Source: Hydractinia symbiolongicarpus
Taxonomy: Eukaryota > Cnidaria > Hydrozoa > Anthoathecata > Hydractiniidae
NCBI RefSeq assembly: GCF_029227915.1
Contig: NC_079883.1
Location: forward strand, 7,502,001 to 7,566,000
Reading direction: 5' to 3'
Length of the DNA stretch: 64,000 bases
Under the pieces are notes generated by a model. That model was not told where the DNA came from, did not search any database, and worked only from the letters and a program-made list of their open reading frames with translations. This document shows positions 55,883 to 64,000 of the stretch, one piece after another. Positions within the stretch are counted from its first letter, which is position 1. The number at the start of each line of letters is the position of its first letter. A program made the position numbers and the translations under genes.

Positions 55883-56243
55883 GCATCTTACCAAACAAAA
55901 AACGGCTATTTTTATAGCCACACATCCATAAAAAATATTACGGCTAGCTTTTTATATCAAACTTTGTCCTGCTTTCTGTTTAAATTTTATGCTACATAAA
56001 AATTTTATGCTACATAAAGTTTGACAATGTTAAAAATATGAAGGGCAAGAAAAGTAAAAGCAAGAAAATAAGAAATTTAAAAACGAAAATACTTAAACTT
56101 AGGGAATCTAATCTTAAATTTACTCTTTTTTAACTGTTTAAGTGACTTAAACAAGTTTAACTTTGTACCAAGATAATGTTTTTTTGTAAATGTGTGGCTA
56201 TAAAAATAGCCGTTTGTTAATGTAATAGCCAGATACACACAAA

Positions 56244-56795
56244 TTATTTTTTTGCGGTCTTCTTTGCTGCCTTTTTGGGAGTCTTTTTGACCTTCTTTGC
56301 TGCAGGTTTTTTAGCAACAGGCTTCTTTGTGGGTTTCTTAGCTGCTGGTTTCTTAGCCGAGGCTTTCTTTGTGGCAGGCTTCTTTGCTGCTTTCTTTGGC
56401 GTGCTCTTCTTTGCTGGCTTCTTTTTTGGTGTACTTTTCTTTGCAGTAGGCTTCTTTGCCGTTGGCTTTTTTGCTGCGGCCTTTTTCTTAGGTTTTTCTT
56501 TTTTTACCTGACCTAGCTTGAATGATCCAGAAGCACCAGTGCCTTTAGTTTGAATCAAATCGCCTGATGTTACTCCTCGTTTAAGAGCCATTTTCAGATG
56601 ATGATCTGAGTTTTCAGCAACTTTGTAATTTGCATGAATATATTTTGTAATAGCTTGGCGAGATGAACCACCGCGTTCCTTTAGGGTAGCGATAGCAGCC
56701 TTGATCATGTCCACATATTTAGGGTGATCAGCTGTCTTCTTTGCAGCAGGTTTCTTCTTGGGTGCGATTTTCTTTGGAGAAGCTGCTTCACTCAT
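56244..56795 (-). CDS. H1: Linker histone H1 (R10)
   Basis: 183 aa, identical to R1. Stem-loop at 56196-56211. Confidence 0.97.
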   Translation of the reverse strand: MSEAASPKKIAPKKKPAAKKTADHPKYVDMIKAAIATLKERGGSSRQAITKYIHANYKVAENSDHHLKMALKRGVTSGDLIQTKGTGASGSFKLGQVKKEKPKKKAAAKKPTAKKPTAKKSTPKKKPAKKSTPKKAAKKPATKKASAKKPAAKKPTKKPVAKKPAAKKVKKTPKKAAKKTAKK

Positions 56796-57374
56796 TTTTA
56801 ATGTTTTCTTACAACAATCCAACGATAAACGATGCTTGTTATCACAGTAGAAGTATACTAAACATTACCGTGTAAATGAGATATAATTTAAGACGGTGCG
56901 AAGTATGCGGACGTAAAAGTACCACTCCCGGGAATTGATTTGGCGCGAAAACAGAAATGTGTGTTTCTGTACATCGTATAATGTCCGTTTTGGGTGCCGC
57001 GACTATGCGAAAGCATGTTAATTTTTATTTGTAGTACGACGCAATAGTCTGCAAGAGAAGCTGCTGGAGTTTGAGGTCTTCAGCATTACATCTAGTCTGT
57101 TAATTTGGGCTTCTTCCGCGCTCGTGTTAGGATTTTCATAAAGCGTTCTTTGGTTTGCGTTGCGTATGTCGGCCTACATCATCGACACGGCCTGTTTCCG
57201 GCTATTAGGAGCAATTCATATATTGGGCACTGCGTTTCGACTTTTTTATTAGACCACAGTAAAAAAATTCACTCACAGAAGTCCCTTTCTTTCATGGCTA
57301 CAAACACGAAGAATTCTGTCGTAAGTAAAACGAATGCGCAAGCCAAAATGACGATGGGGCGAAGTCATAAGCAT

Positions 57375-57447
57375 GGCCCTGTGGCCCAATGGATAAGGCA
57401 TCTGACTACGAATCAGGGGATTCCAGGTTCGACTCCTGGCAGGGTCG
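57375..57447 (+). tRNA. trnR-ACG: tRNA-Arg(ACG), class B (R10)
   Basis: G1 (57375) pairs with C72. Anticodon at 57408-57410. Confidence 0.96.
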
Positions 57448-57769
57448 CACTGTCGCATTTCGGCTGCATGGTCTACTGTGTAACGCGCGCGCACGTTCTG
57501 GCGTAATGCGTTGATAAACGGAATGTACGCAGACATATTGGAAAGTAATATCACGCACTTAGTATCGTCGCCTTTGTTAGCATTCATGTAAGTTACCATC
57601 CACTCGCTACAGTCGCTCTCCATCCTACGGCTAAATCAACAGCCGTGATTTTTACTATGTCGCCGTCCATCCGTACGCGGTGACAGTTGTAAGCTTTACA
57701 GTAACGTGACATGCTCCACAAGCAGTTACGGTGTGTGGACGATGCCTATCATGGCAACGCTTGTTCTTT

Positions 57770-57785
57770 ATCGCTTCTCGGCCTA
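57770..57785 (+). ncRNA. U2: U2 snRNA, first 16 nt only (R10, cut by gap)
   Basis: ATCGCTTCTCGGCCTA is the U2 5' end, then the N run begins. The U1, 5S and core-histone genes expected next are unsequenced. Confidence 0.9.
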
Positions 57786-58285
57786 NNNNNNNNNNNNNNN
57801 NNNNNNNNNNNNNNNNNNNNNNNNNNNNNNNNNNNNNNNNNNNNNNNNNNNNNNNNNNNNNNNNNNNNNNNNNNNNNNNNNNNNNNNNNNNNNNNNNNNN
57901 NNNNNNNNNNNNNNNNNNNNNNNNNNNNNNNNNNNNNNNNNNNNNNNNNNNNNNNNNNNNNNNNNNNNNNNNNNNNNNNNNNNNNNNNNNNNNNNNNNNN
58001 NNNNNNNNNNNNNNNNNNNNNNNNNNNNNNNNNNNNNNNNNNNNNNNNNNNNNNNNNNNNNNNNNNNNNNNNNNNNNNNNNNNNNNNNNNNNNNNNNNNN
58101 NNNNNNNNNNNNNNNNNNNNNNNNNNNNNNNNNNNNNNNNNNNNNNNNNNNNNNNNNNNNNNNNNNNNNNNNNNNNNNNNNNNNNNNNNNNNNNNNNNNN
58201 NNNNNNNNNNNNNNNNNNNNNNNNNNNNNNNNNNNNNNNNNNNNNNNNNNNNNNNNNNNNNNNNNNNNNNNNNNNNNNNNNNNNN
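57786..58285. other. Assembly gap of 500 N
   Basis: The gap begins 16 nt into the R10 U2 gene and ends inside an H1 gene. Moving from U2 to the H1 of the next repeat should need about 4.7 kb, so 500 is a placeholder. The missing sequence is about 4.7 kb plus an unknown whole number of repeats. Protein-like ORFs crossing it are artefacts. Confidence 0.97.
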
Positions 58286-58443
58286 ATATATTTTGTAATA
58301 GCTTGGCGAGATGAACCACCGCGTTCCTTTAGGGTAGCGATAGCAGCCTTGATCATGTCCACATATTTAGGGTGATCAGCTGTCTTCTTTGCAGCAGGTT
58401 TCTTCTTGGGTGCGATTTTCTTTGGAGAAGCTGCTTCACTCAT
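58286..58443 (-). CDS. H1: Linker histone H1, N-terminal part only (R11, cut by gap)
   Basis: Start codon at 58443 (MSEAASPKK). The frame reads to about residue 51 in the globular domain, where the N gap begins; the rest is unsequenced. The gene is presumably intact. Its promoter elements upstream match the other repeats. Confidence 0.93.
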
Positions 58444-59022
58444 TTTTAATGTTTTCTTACAACAATCCAACGATAAACGATGCTTGTTATCACAGTAGAA
58501 GTATACTAAACATTACCGTGTAAATGAGATATAATTTAAGACGGTGCGAAGTATGCGGACGTAAAAGTACCACTCCCGGGAATTGATTTGGCGCGAAAAC
58601 AGAAATGTGTGTTTCTGTACATCGTATAATGTCCGTTTTGGGTGCCGCGACTATGCGAAAGCATGTTAATTTTTATTTGTAGTACGACGCAATAGTCTGC
58701 AAGAGAAGCTGCTGGAGTTTGAGGTCTTCAGCATTACATCTAGTCTGTTAATTTGGGCTTCTTCCGCGCTCGTGTTAGGATTTTCATAAAGCGTTCTTTG
58801 GTTTGCGTTGCGTATGTCGGCCTACATCATCGACACGGCCTGTTTCCGGCTATTAGGAGCAATTCATATATTGGGCACTGCGTTTCGACTTTTTTATTAG
58901 ACCACAGTAAAAAAATTCACTCACAGAAGTCCCTTTCTTTCATGGCTACAAACACGAAGAATTCTGTCGTAAGTAAAACGAATGCGCAAGCCAAAATGAC
59001 GATGGGGCGAAGTCATAAGCAT

Positions 59023-59095
59023 GGCCCTGTGGCCCAATGGATAAGGCATCTGACTACGAATCAGGGGATTCCAGGTTCGACTCCTGGCAGGGTCG
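59023..59095 (+). tRNA. trnR-ACG: tRNA-Arg(ACG), class B (R11)
   Basis: G1 (59023) pairs with C72. Anticodon at 59056-59058. Confidence 0.96.
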
Positions 59096-59417
59096 CACTG
59101 TCGCATTTCGGCTGCATGGTCTACTGTGTAACGCGCGCGCACGTTCTGGCGTAATGCGTTGATAAACGGAATGTACGCAGACATATTGGAAAGTAATATC
59201 ACGCACTTAGTATCGTCGCCTTTGTTAGCATTCATGTAAGTTACCATCCACTCGCTACAGTCGCTCTCCATCCTACGGCTAAATCAACAGCCGTGATTTT
59301 TACTATGTCGCCGTCCATCCGTACGCGGTGACAGTTGTAAGCTTTACAGTAACGTGACATGCTCCACAAGCAGTTACGGTGTGTGGACGATGCCTATCAT
59401 GGCAACGCTTGTTCTTT

Positions 59418-59604
59418 ATCGCTTCTCGGCCTAATGGCTAAGATCAAGTGTAGTATCTGTTCTTATCAGTTTAATATCTGGTAGGCCATTCTCTGAATGG
59501 TCAGTATATTAATCTGATTTTTGGCCTTGGGTCATGGAGGTGGATTCATTCACGCCGTGACCACGGGTTGCCTTGGTGTTGCACTATTACCGATGGCGGC
59601 CCAC
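59418..59604 (+). ncRNA. U2: U2 snRNA (R11)
   Basis: Complete copy matching R1. Confidence 0.96.
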
Positions 59605-59794
59605 ATAAGCAATAAAAGAATAATAGCAGTCCTCTTTCCGACGGCACTCTGCATAGTCTACGGCGGGAACAAAACGCGTACACTGGGGGAGAATACAGCC
59701 TATGCCCCGCGACACGGCAGTTTATAACACACTCAAGCCACAAGCATTAACAAACTTTGAAGGGTACCCTCATGCTACGGTGCAGTTCCAACTC

Positions 59795-59960
59795 ATACTT
59801 ACCTGACGGGGAAGTAAAGACTGATCAATGAGGGTTTTCTTCCAGAGTGAGGCTCTTGCATTGCACTACGCTTGGGCTGACCTCTGCGATTACTGCAAAC
59901 GTCAGTAACTCGACCGTACAATTTCTGGTAGTGGGGGCCTGCGTCCGCGCTCGCCCCCTC
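59795..59960 (+). ncRNA. U1: U1 snRNA (R11)
   Basis: Complete copy matching R1. Confidence 0.96.
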
Positions 59961-60286
59961 CTTAAGTCAAAATGAATGAGCTTAGAAAAGTTGCGCGGCC
60001 AAATGTCGGTGGTGACTTAAACGCTAAGGTAAAACCTCGCTTGGCTGTTACGAAACGTGATTGCGATATAAGTCCTCGGAAGGCGGCGGAATTTTATTTT
60101 ATTTGCCATTCCGTCAGGGTTATTGGATGATCGGCAATAGATCGAGTTTGTATGCATTTGAAAGCTCTTTTTTCTCGTACTATCACCTGAAAATGTCGTA
60201 GGAAAATGTCATAGGAAACACTTTCAACAACCGCCACGTTCCTTAATTGTTATAACAAGAAATATATCACAGCAAATGAAAATGAA

Positions 60287-60406
60287 AAGCCTACGACACC
60301 GGGAGTTCCCAGGCGGTCCCCCATCCAAGTACTATCCCGGCCCGACGATGCTTAACTTCCGTGATCAGACGAGAACGGGTGTGTTCATCGTGGTATGGCC
60401 GTAGAC
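60287..60406 (-). rRNA. 5S: 5S ribosomal RNA (R12)
   Basis: Complete 120-nt copy with the class B short 3' flank. Confidence 0.97.
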
Positions 60407-60603
60407 ATTAGTAGGTGCAAATACGTGCAATTTATTTTGACGTTGTGATCAAATTTTTTTATTTAATTTCTTTGAGTTACTTAGGACAAGGCGTATGCAT
60501 GGATTATCTATTAGACTTTAAGGTTATAGTTTTGTGAAAAAAACAATGTTTTTTTAAAGATGTGTGGCTATAAAAATAGCCGTTGTTTTCTGAGTGTAGC
60601 GGT

Positions 60604-60984
60604 TTACTTCTTCTGTCCTTTGTCGTTCTTCTTTGGGAGTAAGACAGCTTGAATGTTTGGCAAAACACCACCAGCTGCAATGGTTACACCGCTCAAAAGT
60701 TTGTTTAATTCTTCATCATTACGAACAGCCAATTGTAAATGTCTTGGAATAATCCTAGCTTTTTTGTTGTCTCTTGCTGCGTTACCAGCCAACTCCAATA
60801 TCTCAGCAGATAAATATTCCAAGACGGCTGCTAAGTAAACTGGTGCTCCAGATCCAATTCGGTTAGCATAGTGCCCTCTACGAAGGAATCTATGCACTCT
60901 ACCGACTGGAAATTGAAGTCCAGCTCTTGAGGATCTTGTCTTGGCTTTAGCCTTAGCTTTTCCACCTTTTCCACGTCCAGACAT
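60604..60984 (-). CDS. H2A: Histone H2A (R12)
   Basis: 126 aa, identical to R1. Stem-loop at 60566-60581. Confidence 0.98.
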   Translation of the reverse strand: MSGRGKGGKAKAKAKTRSSRAGLQFPVGRVHRFLRRGHYANRIGSGAPVYLAAVLEYLSAEILELAGNAARDNKKARIIPRHLQLAVRNDEELNKLLSGVTIAAGGVLPNIQAVLLPKKNDKGQKK

Positions 60985-61268
60985 AACTGCGATTTGATTT
61001 GTAAGTTAATACAAAAACGTACGAATATTTAACGTAAGTGTTAACGAAATAAACTTTACTCGTTTTTTCATCATAAAAATAGGATCGAAATCATGTTTTT
61101 TTAACCAATCATAATTAAGTATTAAACAAAAGATTTTTTTTTTAACCAATTAAATTGCGTATCGGCGTTTTCGGATCGAATTCGATCCGATTTTTTTACT
61201 TATAAACAAAAAGTTTTGACTTGCAGTTTAATGCTTATTTACAAGTTAAGTAGCAAAAATTTTTAACC

Positions 61269-61673
61269 ATGTCTGACGCAGCAGCTAAAGGAGGAAAACA
61301 GGCACCTAAAGTAGCCAAGAAAGGTGAAAAAAGAGCCGGCAAAAAAGGAGGAAAGATTGGTGGAACTGGTGAAAAGAAACGCAAGAGAAAGAGAAAGGAA
61401 AGTTATGCTATTTACATCTACAATGTTTTGAAACAAGTTCACCCAGATGTCGGAGTTTCAAGCAAAGCTATGAGCATCATGAACTCATTTGTCAACGACA
61501 TCTTTGAGCGCATTGCTTCCGAAGCTTCGCGTTTGGCTCTTCAAAACAAAAAGTCGACCATCTCTTCTCGTGAAATTCAAACCGCAGTACGTCTTCTCTT
61601 GCCTGGAGAACTTGCAAAACACGCAGTCAGTGAAGGAACAAAAGCCGTCACAAAATACACAAGCAGCAAGTAA
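61269..61673 (+). CDS. H2B: Histone H2B (R12)
   Basis: 134 aa, identical to R1. Stem-loop at 61697-61712. Confidence 0.98.
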   Translation: MSDAAAKGGKQAPKVAKKGEKRAGKKGGKIGGTGEKKRKRKRKESYAIYIYNVLKQVHPDVGVSSKAMSIMNSFVNDIFERIASEASRLALQNKKSTISSREIQTAVRLLLPGELAKHAVSEGTKAVTKYTSSK

Positions 61674-62133
61674 ACCAACGTCTACCAAACACAAACGGTC
61701 TTTTTTAAGACCACACATCTTTAAAAAAACATTTACTTGGCGTCACTACAAGTTAACCGAAGTTAATAAAACTTCTAAATAATGTGCTTAAGAACACTAG
61801 CCTACATTTAAAATACTTCCCCATGTGTGTGTGGATTAGCTTCACTTTTCATACGTATTATTAGCTGTACTTGCAGAAAAGACAAGTACATTGATCCATG
61901 TTATTGCTTACATTTAACTTAACCCAGCTTTTCACGGAAACACTCCCAGGCAAATTAACCCTACAAAGTATTTCTAAATTTTTTTTGTGTCATATATGAC
62001 ATAGTATCGTATAGCAATAAATGTAACTGTGACAAGACTTTACACATTGTGTAATTTGGAAGCGTGCACAAAGTAATGTTTTAAAAGATTTGTGGCTATA
62101 AAAATAGCCGTTTTTGTTGAGCAATGACAACGC

Positions 62134-62490
<357 letters not shown>

Positions 62491-62968
62491 TTAACAGAAT
62501 TCAGACAGCTTTAAAAAGAGGCCATAAAATTACCTACTGCTCGTGGAAACACCCTAATTAACCAATAGAGTTGCGTCATTACAAAATGTTCCGAACATTT
62601 TGTACATTTTTTTAAGTAAAACTGTAGTTTTTTTAAAAATTCGTGGTCTTAATGTTTCAGTAAGGCAATAAATTTGGCATCGTTGGAATTCGCCAAACCT
62701 TCTGCTACTTACTAAAAAAAAAAAAAGTCAAAAGCTTTTGTGTATCAGAAGATACAGCCGTTTTCCCGTAGCCAAAAAACACAGATTTTATAAAAATGTT
62801 AAAGTAATGAGCGTAATGTCATTATGCAGCCAATCAGAAATTACTTTCTTAGCACCAATCAAATGGTTTGTTTTGAACCTTAGCTGTCAATCAATATGAG
62901 AAATAAAACTTTGGCGCGATAGTGCATTTTAGACCGTCTTGTGTATCCGTACTACATCGACTTCTTAA

Positions 62969-63382
<414 letters not shown>

Positions 63383-63743
63383 GCATCTTACCAAACAAAA
63401 AACGGCTATTTTTATAGCCACACATCCATAAAAAATATTACGGCTAGCTTTTTATATCAAACTTTGTCCTGCTTTCTGTTTAAATTTTATGCTACATAAA
63501 AATTTTATGCTACATAAAGTTTGACAATGTTAAAAATATGAAGGGCAAGAAAAGTAAAAGCAAGAAAATAAGAAATTTAAAAACGAAAATACTTAAACTT
63601 AGGGAATCTAATCTTAAATTTACTCTTTTTTAACTGTTTAAGTGACTTAAACAAGTTTAACTTTGTACCAAGATAATGTTTTTTTGTAAATGTGTGGCTA
63701 TAAAAATAGCCGTTTGTTAATGTAATAGCCAGATACACACAAA

Positions 63744-64000
63744 TTATTTTTTTGCGGTCTTCTTTGCTGCCTTTTTGGGAGTCTTTTTGACCTTCTTTGC
63801 TGCAGGTTTTTTAGCAACAGGCTTCTTTGTGGGTTTCTTAGCTGCTGGTTTCTTAGCCGAGGCTTTCTTTGTGGCAGGCTTCTTTGCTGCTTTCTTTGGC
63901 GTGCTCTTCTTTGCTGGCTTCTTTTTTGGTGTACTTTTCTTTGCAGTAGGCTTCTTTGCCGTTGGCTTTTTTGCTGCGGCCTTTTTCTTAGGTTTTTCTT
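63744..64000 (-). CDS. H1: Linker histone H1, C-terminal part (R12, cut by window end)
   Basis: Stop codon at 63744-63746. The frame covers the lysine-rich tail up to the window edge, and the globular domain and start lie beyond 64000. Stem-loop at 63696-63711. Confidence 0.96.
   Translation of the reverse strand, partial: EKPKKKAAAKKPTAKKPTAKKSTPKKKPAKKSTPKKAAKKPATKKASAKKPAAKKPTKKPVAKKPAAKKVKKTPKKAAKKTAKK

Noticed and set aside
57655-58470. Long frames crossing the N run, including a 271-aa one starting as H1
   Set aside because: Unknown bases were read as open codons; they join U2 flank to H1 across a gap.

Overview
The window is animal nuclear DNA made almost entirely of one tandemly repeated composite unit. 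The unit is 5,876 bp in repeats R1-R7, 5,854 bp in R8, 5,853 bp in R9 and about 5,852 bp in R10-R12. Ten repeats are complete or nearly so (R1-R10). A 500-base run of N (57786-58285) follows, then the tail of another repeat (R11) and most of a further one (R12, cut by the window end). The histone protein sequences, the histone 3' stem-loops, and U1, U2 and 5S genes of animal type identify a metazoan. The AT-rich spacers and the H2B and H1 tails suggest a cnidarian, perhaps a hydrozoan; that taxonomic step is an inference from memory and is not proven here.

Each repeat carries nine genes in fixed order: 5S rRNA (-), H2A (-), H2B (+), H4 (-), H3 (+), linker H1 (-), tRNA-Arg(ACG) (+), U2 snRNA (+), U1 snRNA (+). 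H2A/H2B and H4/H3 are divergent pairs sharing a promoter spacer. H2B/H4 and H3/H1 converge. All five histone genes are intronless and end in a replication-dependent 16-nt stem-loop. The whole core-plus-linker histone set, two spliceosomal RNAs, 5S rRNA and one tRNA are therefore co-amplified. Pol II histone, Pol II snRNA and Pol III promoters all sit in one repeat.

The repeats fall into two homogenised subfamilies. Class A (R1-R6) has a C at the first base of the tRNA and a longer U1-5S spacer. Class B (R9-R12) lacks 22 bp before 5S, lacks one GT dinucleotide after H2B, and has several shared substitutions. R7 is intermediate. R8 switches from A to B between about 43133 and 44263, and that interval contains a frameshifted H3 gene. 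R7 carries H3 K37T at the same site.

Coordinates of spacer features are given in full for R1. Add 5876, 11752, 17628, 23504, 29380, 35256 or 41132 to reach the same point in R2-R8. Offsets for R9, R10 and R12 are 46986, 52839 and 60339 before the GT deletion after H2B; beyond it they are 46984, 52837 and 60337. In R9 the offset becomes 46985 after the A-run ahead of H3. For R11 add 54485.
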